From positions 1 through 64,000 of the forward strand of contig CAYXDO010000048.1 of the NCBI GenBank assembly GCA_964463485.1: a stretch of DNA of 64,000 bases. The letters run 5' to 3'. This document shows positions 41,865 through 50,155 of the stretch, one piece after another. Below the pieces are notes generated by a model. The model worked only from the letters and a program-made list of their open reading frames with translations. It was not told the DNA's origin and ran no database searches. Position numbers and translations under genes: made by a program. The stretch comes from CAYXDO01 sp964463485 (lineage in GTDB: Bacteria; Myxococcota; Kuafuiibacteriia; Kuafuiibacteriales; Kuafuiibacteriaceae). Positions within the stretch are counted from its first letter, which is position 1. The number at the start of each line of letters is the position of its first letter.

Positions 41865-43250
41865 ATGCGAAGGATCGTCGTGATCGGCGGCGGGATCGCT
41901 GGGCTCGCTGCGGCTGAAGCGATTCAGAGCGATGGCTACGAGACCGTGGTTCTCGAAGCAGACGCCGAAGTGGGCGGCAAGATCCGTACTCAGATCGTAG
42001 ATGGATTCGTCGTGGAGACGGGTCCTCATGGGTTTCTCGACAAGGAACCCAAGATGACCGCGCTCGTCGCTCGACTCGGACTCGATTCACACCTCGTGAG
42101 GGCCAACGAAAAATCGGAGACGCGGTGGATCGTTCGCGAGGGTGCGCTGCGCGCGCTGCCTTCGAGCCCGCCCGCGTTCATCACCTCCGATGTGCTCCCG
42201 CTCTTCGCCAAGCTCCGCGTGCTCTTCGAGCCCCTCGTGCCCCAGAAGCGTGATGAGTCCGACGAGAGTGTCTTCGACTTTGCCGCGAGACGGATCGGTC
42301 GGGGCGCCGCGGAGGTCCTCGTCGACGCGATGGTGACTGGCATCTACGGAGGAGACCCCAAATTGCTATCGCTGCCTGCGGCCTTCCCGCGCATGCGGGA
42401 GCTCGAGTCGAAGTACGGCGGCCTGATCCGCGCGCAGCTCGCGCTGGCCAAGGAGAGGAAGGCCCTGAATTCGGGCGTTCCCGTGAAGAAGTCGTCGACC
42501 GGAGCGCCTGGTGGAGTCTTGCATAGCTTCGATCGAGGCCTCGGTGTACTCATAGACGCGCTGGCCGCCAAGGTGAGTGTGCGCCGCTCGACGCGAGTGA
42601 GCTCCCTCGAACGCAGAGAGTCCGGATTTCGCGTGGTGACCGACGCCGAAGCCCTCGACGCGGACGGGGTCGTGATCACCACGCCGGCCGACGAGACCGC
42701 GCGACTGCTCACCGCGCTCGCGCCCACGGAAGTCGCCCAGCTCGCCGGAATTCCTTACGCGGCGGTCGCCGTCGTGGTGCATGGGTTCGACGCGACGATG
42801 TTTGGCCCGGCCCTGGATGGGTTTGGTTTTTTGGCGCCCGATCGCGAGCATCGAAAAATTCTCGGGTCGATCTTCGCTTCCACCGTCTTCGCCGGGCATG
42901 CTCCGGGCGGGATGGTGATGACGAGGACTCTGCTGGGCGGCGCGAGACACCCTGCCTATGCCTCGGGAACCGACGAGGAGCTCTCGAACCGAGCGCTCGA
43001 CGAGCTCGCCGCGCTCCTGAGAATGACGAGGCCCGCGCCTAGACTCACCCGGGTGTTCCGCTGGGACCGCGCGATTCCGCAATACAACCTCGGACACCTC
43101 GACCGGGTAAAGGCCGCCAACGCCGTCGAAGAGCGGATTCCGGGCCTCGTGTTGGGCGGCAACGCACTCCGAGGCGTGGCCATGATTCAGTGCGTGGCGG
43201 ACGCCGAGCGAGCTCGAGCGCGGATCGCCGCCACCGTTCCGCAAACCTGA
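41865..43250 (+). CDS. hemY: Protoporphyrinogen oxidase (HemY-type)
   Basis: The 461-residue flavoprotein has the FAD dinucleotide site VIGGGIAGLAAAEAI (5-19), VLEADAEVGGKIRTQ, the PPO signature region (VETGPHGFL, VDAMVTGIYGGDPKLLS) and the C-terminal GLVLGGNALRGVAMIQCVADAE. It oxidises protoporphyrinogen IX to protoporphyrin IX in heme synthesis with O2. NCBI sometimes names this type hemG, although E. coli HemG is unrelated; the Gram-positive coproporphyrinogen branch is also related. No other heme gene is adjacent. Confidence 0.9.
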   Translation: MRRIVVIGGGIAGLAAAEAIQSDGYETVVLEADAEVGGKIRTQIVDGFVVETGPHGFLDKEPKMTALVARLGLDSHLVRANEKSETRWIVREGALRALPSSPPAFITSDVLPLFAKLRVLFEPLVPQKRDESDESVFDFAARRIGRGAAEVLVDAMVTGIYGGDPKLLSLPAAFPRMRELESKYGGLIRAQLALAKERKALNSGVPVKKSSTGAPGGVLHSFDRGLGVLIDALAAKVSVRRSTRVSSLERRESGFRVVTDAEALDADGVVITTPADETARLLTALAPTEVAQLAGIPYAAVAVVVHGFDATMFGPALDGFGFLAPDREHRKILGSIFASTVFAGHAPGGMVMTRTLLGGARHPAYASGTDEELSNRALDELAALLRMTRPAPRLTRVFRWDRAIPQYNLGHLDRVKAANAVEERIPGLVLGGNALRGVAMIQCVADAERARARIAATVPQT

Positions 43251-43334
43251 CCCTGCTTCAGCGCCGACTGAGTTCGCGGACCGCCCTCGAGGAAGAACGG
43301 GCTGCGTGGTCATGCCAAGGCGCGAGAAGCACCG

Positions 43335-44987
43335 ATGGCGGATACCGAGCGCTCGAGGACGCAGTATGATGGCGGCTTGAGCTATTCGTCGTCCTACCTC
43401 GACGAAGCAACCCAGGTGCTGCGTCGACTCCAGCCCCATCAGCTCGAGGCCTTGACTCTCGCGCTTCGGACGACGCGCGAGGCCAAGGGACGCGTGTTCG
43501 TGCTCGGCGTCGGCGGCTCCGCAGCGCACGCGAGCCACACCGTCAACGACCTCCGAAAGCTCTGCGCGATCGAGGCCTACACACCCACCGACAATGTCGC
43601 CGAGCTCACCGCTCGAACGAACGACGAAGGTTGGGACTCCACCTTTCGGGAGTGGCTGCTCGGATCCAGATTGAGCGAGACCGACGCGATCCTCGTGCTC
43701 TCCGTAGGAGGCGGAGACGCCGAGCGACAAGTCTCGGTGAACCTCGTCCGCGCCATCGAGCTCGCCAGAGAACACCGCGCCAAAGTCCTCGGGATCGTCG
43801 GCCGGGACGGAGGATTCACCAAGGCCCACGCCGACTGCTGCGTAGTCGTCCCTCCGCTGTATCCCGATCGAGTCACGCCCCACACCGAAGGCACAGTCTC
43901 TGTGCTGCTCCACCTCCTCGTCTCTCATCCCCTCCTAAAAACACAAGCCGCGAAATGGGAGTCCACGAGCCCCCTACCCTCGCTGCCCACGCCTGCAACC
44001 TCGCGATCGACGAGAGTCGACGGCGTCGGTGCGCTCGTCGTGGGCGGCGCTGGGTTCATCGGAAGCCACGTCGTCGATGGGCTACTCATGCGCGGAGCCT
44101 CCCGCGTGACCGTCTTCGACAACTTCTCGAGCGGAAGGCGATGGCGATTGGCGCACGTGAACGACCCTCGCCTCGAGGTCATCGCGGGCGACGTTCACGA
44201 CCTCAGCGCGCTCGCTCGAGCAATGAGAGACTCCACGCTCGTGTTCCATCTCGCTTCGAACCCGGACATCTCGCGCGCCGAGCTCGACCCCGACATCGAC
44301 TTTCGGGAAGGCACCGAGCTCACCCGAAACGTGCTCGAGGCCATGCGCCAGTGCGGGGCGAAGCGAATCTTCTACACGTCGGGGAGCGGCGTGTACGGCG
44401 ACCTCGGAGAACGACCGGCGACCGAAGACCACGGACCGCTCGTACCCATCTCCACTTACGGCGCGAGCAAGCTCGCGGGTGAAGCGTTAATTTCGAGCTA
44501 TGGGTTCATGTTCGGGATCGAAGGTCGTGTTTTCAGGCTCGGCAACGTCGTCGGCCCCCGCCAAAGCCACGGCGTCGGCTTCGACTTCATCCGACGACTG
44601 CTGGTAGATCCGACTCGCCTGCGAATCCTCGGAGACGGCCGCCAATCAAAGCCCTACGTGGACGTGTCGGAGGTCGTAGACGCCATGTTCTTCGTGCATT
44701 CGCTCGAGCTCGGCCGGTTCGAAGTCTTCAATGTCGCAACCCAGGATGCCCTCACCGTCACCGAGATCGCCGAGCTCGCGCGGTCGACCGTTGGTACCGA
44801 AAATGTATCGTACGAGTACTCCGGATCGGATCGAGGGTGGCGCGGTGACATCCCGATCGTTCGGCTCTCGAGCGCCAAGCTAGCGGCCGCCGGCTTCGAG
44901 CTCGAATCGAGCTCGAGAGCCGCGATGTCGCGTGCGCTCGCCGCGCTGGCCGAGGAAGTCAGACGCGGGGTGGACCGCTTGGAGTGA
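43335..44987 (+). CDS. Fused SIS-domain isomerase and NAD-dependent sugar epimerase
   Basis: The 550-residue protein is a fusion. Residues about 18-205 are a SIS domain of the GmhA (sedoheptulose-7-phosphate isomerase) style: VFVLGVGGSAAHASHTVNDL (55-74), TDNVAELTARTNDEGWDSTF and LSVGGGDAERQ. A Ser/Pro-rich linker (207-230) leads to an extended SDR epimerase: VVGGAGFIGSH (235-245), Asp in FDNFSSG, and active-site YGASK (375-379) with Ser in FYTSGSGVYG. A GHMP kinase follows after 4 bp. In heptose pathways the isomerase, kinase and epimerase are separate genes; this fusion points to one pathway making an activated heptose or related sugar for surface glycans. Confidence 0.85.
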   Translation: MADTERSRTQYDGGLSYSSSYLDEATQVLRRLQPHQLEALTLALRTTREAKGRVFVLGVGGSAAHASHTVNDLRKLCAIEAYTPTDNVAELTARTNDEGWDSTFREWLLGSRLSETDAILVLSVGGGDAERQVSVNLVRAIELAREHRAKVLGIVGRDGGFTKAHADCCVVVPPLYPDRVTPHTEGTVSVLLHLLVSHPLLKTQAAKWESTSPLPSLPTPATSRSTRVDGVGALVVGGAGFIGSHVVDGLLMRGASRVTVFDNFSSGRRWRLAHVNDPRLEVIAGDVHDLSALARAMRDSTLVFHLASNPDISRAELDPDIDFREGTELTRNVLEAMRQCGAKRIFYTSGSGVYGDLGERPATEDHGPLVPISTYGASKLAGEALISSYGFMFGIEGRVFRLGNVVGPRQSHGVGFDFIRRLLVDPTRLRILGDGRQSKPYVDVSEVVDAMFFVHSLELGRFEVFNVATQDALTVTEIAELARSTVGTENVSYEYSGSDRGWRGDIPIVRLSSAKLAAAGFELESSSRAAMSRALAALAEEVRRGVDRLE

Positions 44988-44991
44988 GCCG

Positions 44992-45969
44992 ATGTTGATC
45001 ACGAGAAGCCCGCTCCGAATCAGCCTCGGCGGTGGCGGCACCGACTTGGCGTCCTATTACCGCCTTCGAGGCGGTCACTTCGTCTCCGCGGCGATCGACA
45101 AATACGTTTATGTCGCACTCGGCAGGACCTTCGGCCAAGAGATGCTGATCCGATACTCCTCGACCGAACGAGCTCGTGACCCGACCCAGATTCAACACCC
45201 GATCGTTCGCGAGGTGCTCGTACACATGGGTGTGAATGATCCGAGGCTCGAGCTCACGACGATGGCGGACGTACCTGCCGGGATGGGTTTGGGCTCCTCC
45301 GGCTCCTTCACCTCGGCGCTCCTCTTGGCTCTGTTCGTGCGGCGAGGGGAGCAGCCCACGAAGGAGCAGCTCGCCGAGCTCGCGTCTCTGATCGAGATCT
45401 CGCGCCTCGGGAGGTCCGTCGGAAAACAAGACCCCTACGTAGCCGTGTTCGGCGGCGTGCGGGCGTACTCGGTTCGATCGGACGGGTACGTCGACGTCAC
45501 CGAGCTCGCTTGGGACGCCTCCGATCGCGCCGAGTTTCGGGGCCGCGTGTTACTCTTCTCGACGAGCATGACCCACGACGCCTCTTCTATCCTCTCCGAG
45601 CAAGACGGCCGCACGCTCGGCCGCGACGCGGAGATGATCGCGAACCTCGACGAGGTCAAGGAGATCGGCCTCTCGAGTCGCGCTGCGCTCGAGCGGAGAG
45701 ACTTCGATGAGTTTGGTCGACTGCTGGATCGGCACTGGCGCTTGAAGCGTCTGCGGTCCGGCACGATGAGCTCCGCCTTGGTCGATCGCGCCTACGGGGC
45801 CGCGCTGGACTCGGGCGCGCTCGGCGGCAAGCTGATCGGCGCGGGGGGCGGGGGTTTTTTGATGTTCTACACGACCAGACCCGACGCCCTCCGCAACACC
45901 ATGTCCGAGCTGGGCCTCGAGGAGCTCCGCTGGGACTTCGACCTCGAGGGTACGAAGGTCCTCGCCTAA
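44992..45969 (+). CDS. GHMP-family sugar kinase (HddA-like)
   Basis: From the ATG at 44992 the 325-residue protein is a GHMP kinase: TRSPLRISLGGGGTDLASYY (4-23), the ATP loop PAGMGLGSSGSFTSALL (about 94-110), and C-terminal LIGAGGGGFLMFY. The N-terminal RxPxRISLGGGGTD is typical of D-glycero-alpha-D-manno-heptose 7-phosphate kinase (HddA) and close relatives. It should phosphorylate the C1 of heptose 7-phosphate for GDP- or ADP-heptose synthesis. It directly follows the SIS-epimerase fusion (4 bp), supporting the heptose assignment. Confidence 0.85.
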   Translation: MLITRSPLRISLGGGGTDLASYYRLRGGHFVSAAIDKYVYVALGRTFGQEMLIRYSSTERARDPTQIQHPIVREVLVHMGVNDPRLELTTMADVPAGMGLGSSGSFTSALLLALFVRRGEQPTKEQLAELASLIEISRLGRSVGKQDPYVAVFGGVRAYSVRSDGYVDVTELAWDASDRAEFRGRVLLFSTSMTHDASSILSEQDGRTLGRDAEMIANLDEVKEIGLSSRAALERRDFDEFGRLLDRHWRLKRLRSGTMSSALVDRAYGAALDSGALGGKLIGAGGGGFLMFYTTRPDALRNTMSELGLEELRWDFDLEGTKVLA

Positions 45970-45972
45970 GTC

Positions 45973-46761
45973 ATGATTTCCTCCCCGAGCTCCTCGGTCC
46001 CCCGCGAGGGCGGCTACTTCGACGAGATCAATCGGCCCGCTCTTCGACTCGCGAAGTCCCTCGCGTTTCGCGGCCGGCTGTTGGACGTAGGCTGCGGGCG
46101 CGGCGCGCTCGGCCGCGCGCTCCGCGAGGCTGGGTTCGAGGTCGTGGGGATCGAGCCTTCGAGCGCCTCGACGACCGCCAAGGCCCGAGGTCTCGAAGTC
46201 ATCGAATCGGACCTCACGGACCTCGGAGCAGTGCGGGCTGCCCTCGCCGGCCGGTCGATCGACGTCGTGATGATGTCGGACGTGCTCGAGCACGTCGCCG
46301 ATCCCCTCACGGCCTTGCGGCAGTACGTCAATCTCGCCCGGACCGGAGCGGCCTTCGTCGTGTCGGTACCCAACGTAGCGGTGTGGACGTCGCGCCTGGC
46401 GCTCCTGTCGGGCCGCTTCGACTACGGCGACAGCGGAGTCCTCGATCGCACTCACCTGCGATTCTTCACCCAAAAATCGGCCATGGCGCTAGTCAGGGGC
46501 GCGGGGCTCGAGGTCGAACGACTCGACGTAGACCCGATGATTTCTCGGGCGCTCCTACCCCTCGTAAAACGGGCCGTGGCGGACCCTACTCGGTCCGACT
46601 CGCTCATGAATTCGCGCGCATACTCCGCGTACCTTCGGTATGGGTATCCTCTCGAGCACGCGCTCGCCGCAATCCGACCCGGCCTGCTCGCGTTTCGACT
46701 CGTCGCGCTCGGCCGAAAGTGGGCCGAAGGAGCTCGCCACGTTCGTGGAACATCTGTATGA
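45973..46761 (+). CDS. Class I SAM-dependent methyltransferase
   Basis: The 262-residue protein has the SAM motif LLDVGCGRGALGRAL (about 36-50), VVGIEPS, VVMMSDVLEHVADP (post-I/II) and VSVPNVAVWTSRLALLSGRFDYGDSGVLDRTHLRFFT in blocks, which is the Ubi/Coq3 and O-antigen methyltransferase style. It starts 4 bp after the HddA-like gene, so methylation of a sugar or lipid-linked glycan is a reasonable guess. The TA-remnant gene starts 7 bp after its stop and looks inserted. Confidence 0.85.
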   Translation: MISSPSSSVPREGGYFDEINRPALRLAKSLAFRGRLLDVGCGRGALGRALREAGFEVVGIEPSSASTTAKARGLEVIESDLTDLGAVRAALAGRSIDVVMMSDVLEHVADPLTALRQYVNLARTGAAFVVSVPNVAVWTSRLALLSGRFDYGDSGVLDRTHLRFFTQKSAMALVRGAGLEVERLDVDPMISRALLPLVKRAVADPTRSDSLMNSRAYSAYLRYGYPLEHALAAIRPGLLAFRLVALGRKWAEGARHVRGTSV

Positions 46762-46768
46762 CGAAGGT

Positions 46769-47053
46769 GTGAGCAAACATCGACTCTCCGCCTCGGTTGA
46801 TGTCGAGCTCTTTCGAGCCGCGGAACGCGCGGTCGAAGAAGGTTTGGCCGAAAACATCAGCGGGTGGATCAACGCCGCCATGCGGCGGCAAGTCGAGCAC
46901 GACCAACGGATGCGAGCCCTCGATGAAAGCCTCGCCACGTATGAAGCCGACCACGGCGAGATCACTGCCGAAGATATGGAAGCGGCAAGCAAGAGAGCGC
47001 GTTCGAGGGCCATCGTGGTGCGCGGAGGCGCTCCGCAGCTGGGCTCGAGTTGA
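46769..47053 (+). CDS. VapB-like antitoxin without a complete toxin
   Basis: The GTG at 46769 gives MSKHRLSASVDVELFRAAERAV, a ribbon-helix-helix-like N-terminus of 94 residues, then an acidic tail (SLATYEADHGEITAEDMEAA) that would bind a PIN toxin. The usual partner gene should follow; here only a C-terminal toxin fragment remains. The orphan antitoxin may still bind its own operator or be decaying. It begins 7 bp after the methyltransferase. Confidence 0.7.
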   Translation: MSKHRLSASVDVELFRAAERAVEEGLAENISGWINAAMRRQVEHDQRMRALDESLATYEADHGEITAEDMEAASKRARSRAIVVRGGAPQLGSS

Positions 47054-47168
47054 CGCGGCACTCATCGTGCTAGCTCACGATGGCGACGAGATACTCACGT
47101 CAGACACTCAGGATCTCCGCCCGCTCGCCGTGGCCGCAGGTTTGGATATCGAGCTCGTCCCCGTTTGA
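47049..47168 (+). pseudogene. C-terminal remnant of a VapC PIN toxin
   Basis: The frame overlapping the antitoxin stop reads VDAALIVLAHDGDEILTSDTQDL, then PLAVAAGLDIELVPV and a stop. This matches the last 40 residues of VapC toxins paired with this antitoxin type: VVDA, the catalytic-site TSD.xDL and the final hydrophobic strand. The N-terminal ~90 residues with the first catalytic Asp and Glu are missing, and no start is available. A deletion has joined the antitoxin end to the toxin end. Confidence 0.7.
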
Positions 47169-47186
47169 ATTTGCGGGGGCCCACAC

Positions 47187-48458
47187 TCACCCGAGAAGAC
47201 GCGCGAGCGCCATCGCTCGGTGAATGCACTCGTCCGAATTGATGTAGTCGAACTCCGCAAAGCGCCCCAAAAGATGAATCCCAAGACTCCCAAACCAATC
47301 GCGAGCCAGCGTGACGTTGCGAACGTAGTCGAGGTCGTAGACCGGATAAGCTCGTTCGAAGCGAAGAGTCTTCGACATCACGACGTCACGGCTCGACGCC
47401 AGCCCGAGTCGCTCGAGATCGCGGATGACGCGGTCCACGAGCTCACCGTCCGGCACTTGGTCGAGCTCACTTCCTGGCCGACACGTGATTTCGGCGAGCA
47501 AAGACGAGCGACCTTCGGGCGCCATCGATGGGCTGAAGAAAGCGGGGAAGCAGATCCGATGCGCGAGCACCGACGGGTCGGGGACGTAGATCGCACTCAG
47601 TCGTGGGACTCGGTCATGGCTCAGCCCCACACAAACCACGCGCAGCACATTGTGGCCGAGAGATGCGAGCGCAGCCTCGACCTCGGAAGGGACCGAGCCG
47701 ATGGCTCTCGCGGCCTCGTGCATGGAGAAGGTGACGACGAGCTCTTCGTACGATCGACGCTCCTCCCCGCAAGTCACCGCGAATCCAGCTCCGTCGCGCC
47801 GGATCGAAGTCACCGGGAGGCCCGTGAGCACGGGCCCGCGGGCTCTTGCTCGGATCGCTTGGGTCAACGCCTCGAAGCCCCCGCCCTCTGGATAGCGAAA
47901 GTAGAGCTGATGAGTATGACCTTCGGTCGCGATTCCGAGCGCCGACCTCACGACGTCTTCGAGGGGCGGCTTCGGGATGCGTTCGACCCAGGCCGTGCCG
48001 ATCTCGCGAGCGGGCCGCTTCCAGATCTTCTCGTTGTAGGGCACGAGATACCGATCGGAGATTCCGTCGCCGAAGGTGACTCGACACCACTCTTCGAGGT
48101 TCGAAGCGGCCCCGCCCGGAGCCCGGAGGTAACCCATCAAGCACTCGTAGCGGTCCTCCACAGGGAGCGCCGCGAGGTCGTTCTCGAACGGGTATTTGAC
48201 CAGTCGATCCCGGAAGAGGACGCGATTCTCGCGGCGGACGGTACGGAGATTTCCGGCGAGAGCCTCCTCGACGAACTGGTTCACGTGCGAGTGTTTCGAG
48301 AAGAGGATGTGCCCGCCCACGTCGAAGCCAAAGCCCTTCTCCCAGTAAGTTCTGCAGAGGCCACCGGGGTGTTTTGAGGCCTCTATCACCTCGTGCTCGG
48401 AGCGGAGAAAGCAAGAAAGAGACAGGCCGCTGACTCCTGCACCGAGAATTCCAATCAC
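47187..48458 (-). CDS. FAD-dependent amine-oxidase/UGM-like oxidoreductase
   Basis: The GTG at 48458 overlaps the GT2 stop (GTGA) and gives a 423-residue flavoprotein. It begins with the FAD site VIGILGAGVSGLSLSCFL, then IEASKHPGGLCRTY, GFDVGGHILFSKH and FVEEAL. These features, and LVPYNEKIWKRPAREIGTAWV, resemble UDP-galactopyranose mutase and related protoporphyrinogen/amine-oxidase-like sugar enzymes. Likely it rearranges a nucleotide or lipid-linked sugar with the adjacent GT2. Without a search, the UGM assignment is tentative. Confidence 0.8.
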   Translation of the reverse strand: MIGILGAGVSGLSLSCFLRSEHEVIEASKHPGGLCRTYWEKGFGFDVGGHILFSKHSHVNQFVEEALAGNLRTVRRENRVLFRDRLVKYPFENDLAALPVEDRYECLMGYLRAPGGAASNLEEWCRVTFGDGISDRYLVPYNEKIWKRPAREIGTAWVERIPKPPLEDVVRSALGIATEGHTHQLYFRYPEGGGFEALTQAIRARARGPVLTGLPVTSIRRDGAGFAVTCGEERRSYEELVVTFSMHEAARAIGSVPSEVEAALASLGHNVLRVVCVGLSHDRVPRLSAIYVPDPSVLAHRICFPAFFSPSMAPEGRSSLLAEITCRPGSELDQVPDGELVDRVIRDLERLGLASSRDVVMSKTLRFERAYPVYDLDYVRNVTLARDWFGSLGIHLLGRFAEFDYINSDECIHRAMALARLLG

Positions 48459-49210
48459 GCCGACGTCCTCGCGTTCGGCGAAGGAGAGATCCAAGGACCG
48501 TGGCGCTCACGAGCGCGCCGAGCGCGAAGCAGCCTCCTCGCGGTCCACCATGCGCTCGAGAGCGGCCGCAGCGTAGACTCACCCAGCCGATCTCGGTATT
48601 CGATGAAGACGACCTTCACGCGGGCGCCGCGAGAGAGCGGCACGAGCAGGAGCTCGACCGGAAGCGCCGCTCCGTTCGGGTCGACGACCAGCGAGTCGAT
48701 GAGTGTCTTGGCATAGGCTCGCATCCCGCTGTGCAAGTCGTGAATGCGTGTCCCAAACAGCATCGAAGCGACAGAAGCAAATCCAACGTTCGCGAAGTAA
48801 TTCAGCCAAGGCATGGCTTCCGGCTTGGCTGCCAAGCGTGCCCCGTCGACGAGCTCGTACCCATCTTCGAGCACCCACCTGGCAAAGCGGGGGATCATTT
48901 CGGTCGGGTACGTATCGTCGCAATCGAGCGTCACGACACAGCGGCCGTTGGCGCTCTTCAACGCGGCGAGCATCGCAGGTCCGTACCCTCGCGGTGGCAC
49001 CTGCCGAATCACTCGCGCCCCGAGCGCCTCGGCGAGCTCCGCGGTGCGATCGCGGCTCGAATCGACGACGAGCACCTCGGCGTTGGGTGCGACCCGGCGA
49101 ATATCGCCGAGGACCTTGGCGATGGCGCGCTCCTCGTTCATCGTGATCATCGCGACGGTGAGCTCGTTGGGACCGAGGTCGAAGGGCATGCGCGCCCGGG
49201 ACGATGACAT
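48455..49210 (-). CDS. Family 2 glycosyltransferase
   Basis: The 251-residue GT-A protein has AMITMNEERAIAKVLGDI, VLVVDSSRDRTAELAEAL, the DxD motif in TLDCDDTYP, and a C-terminal acceptor region. No membrane helices are clear (one weak pair near FANVGFASVASMLFG). It is the dolichyl-phosphate mannose synthase-like/GT2 group. Its stop overlaps the UGM-like start, so the two form one operon. It diverges from the methyltransferase at 49232 by 21 bp. Alternative start at MPFDLGPNELTV. Confidence 0.85.
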   Translation of the reverse strand: MSSSRARMPFDLGPNELTVAMITMNEERAIAKVLGDIRRVAPNAEVLVVDSSRDRTAELAEALGARVIRQVPPRGYGPAMLAALKSANGRCVVTLDCDDTYPTEMIPRFARWVLEDGYELVDGARLAAKPEAMPWLNYFANVGFASVASMLFGTRIHDLHSGMRAYAKTLIDSLVVDPNGAALPVELLLVPLSRGARVKVVFIEYRDRLGESTLRPLSSAWWTARRLLRARRARERHGPWISPSPNARTSA

Positions 49211-49231
49211 GGTTCGAGGTCGCGGACCAAG

Positions 49232-50011
49232 GTGCGTGCGTTGACCTGGCTCGAGTCGCTACGCTCGCAGCTCGATCTCGAGCACCGGACCCTGCGCGAA
49301 GCGATGACTCGCGCGGCTCCGTACGCGCACGGTGCGTTGCTCGACGTGGGCTGCGGCGACAAGCCCCACGAAGCGCTGTTTCGACCGTACGTCACGTCGT
49401 ATGTCGGAGCCGAGCGCGCGCAGACTTACCGCAGGACCGCCTCTTCAGCTCGATCGAAGGCGGACCTCGAGTTCGACGGAGACCGTCTGCCGCTCGAGGA
49501 CGAGTCGTATGACACCGTGTTGTGTACTCAGGTGCTCGAGCACGTCCCGGACCCGAGGCACTGGTTCGGTGAGCTCGTGCGGGTGTTGCGTCCAGGCGGG
49601 CGACTCATCGTGACCACGCCCTTCTCGTACCGCGTTCATTCGGCGCCCGAGGATTACTTTCGATTCACTCGGTATGCGCTCCAACGGTTCGCGACGGAGG
49701 AGTCCCTCGAAATCGAGATCTTGCAGGAACGAGGTGGGCTGTGGATCGTATTGGCGCACAAGGCGGCCAGCCACCTCCTCGTCGATGTGTTGCGGACCCG
49801 CGCGCTGGCGCAGCGCCTCGGTGGGTATGGCCATGAGGCGCCGACACACTCGACTCCGCGGTGGTGGTTGGCGCCCGCCGTGATTCCGTTGGCAGGCGGT
49901 ATCGTGGCGGTCGGACGAATGTTCCACGACCTCGATCCCGATCCCTCGGATCCGCTCGGGCATCTCTTGGTCGCGACCAAACCGCGGACGCCGATCAAAG
50001 GAGGCGTTTGA
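49232..50011 (+). CDS. Class I SAM-dependent methyltransferase
   Basis: The 259-residue protein starts with GTG. It has LLDVGCGDKPHEALF (37-51), LPLEDESYDTVLCTQVLEHVPDP and LRPGGRLIVTTPF, a type-11 methyltransferase. The C-terminal half has two hydrophobic segments (AAAVIPLAGGIVAV-like) that may touch a membrane. It likely methylates a lipid or glycan intermediate of the neighbouring cluster. The shared 21-bp region with GT2 implies overlapping promoters. Confidence 0.85.
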   Translation: MRALTWLESLRSQLDLEHRTLREAMTRAAPYAHGALLDVGCGDKPHEALFRPYVTSYVGAERAQTYRRTASSARSKADLEFDGDRLPLEDESYDTVLCTQVLEHVPDPRHWFGELVRVLRPGGRLIVTTPFSYRVHSAPEDYFRFTRYALQRFATEESLEIEILQERGGLWIVLAHKAASHLLVDVLRTRALAQRLGGYGHEAPTHSTPRWWLAPAVIPLAGGIVAVGRMFHDLDPDPSDPLGHLLVATKPRTPIKGGV

Positions 50012-50155
50012 CCTAGGCCTAGGATTGATCGGATACTGCGCACGTCTTGGGTCGGCCAGGACACATTGTCACACACCGAGGCAAAGGATCACTTTGCCGA
50101 GGAACCTTGCCTGGCGCGCCGCGCGCGCACCAGCCGAGTCGGAGGTCATGAACCT

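Noticed and set aside
42366..43928. 520-codon minus-strand frame
   Set aside because: Antisense to both hemY and the SIS-epimerase fusion, spanning an intergenic gap.
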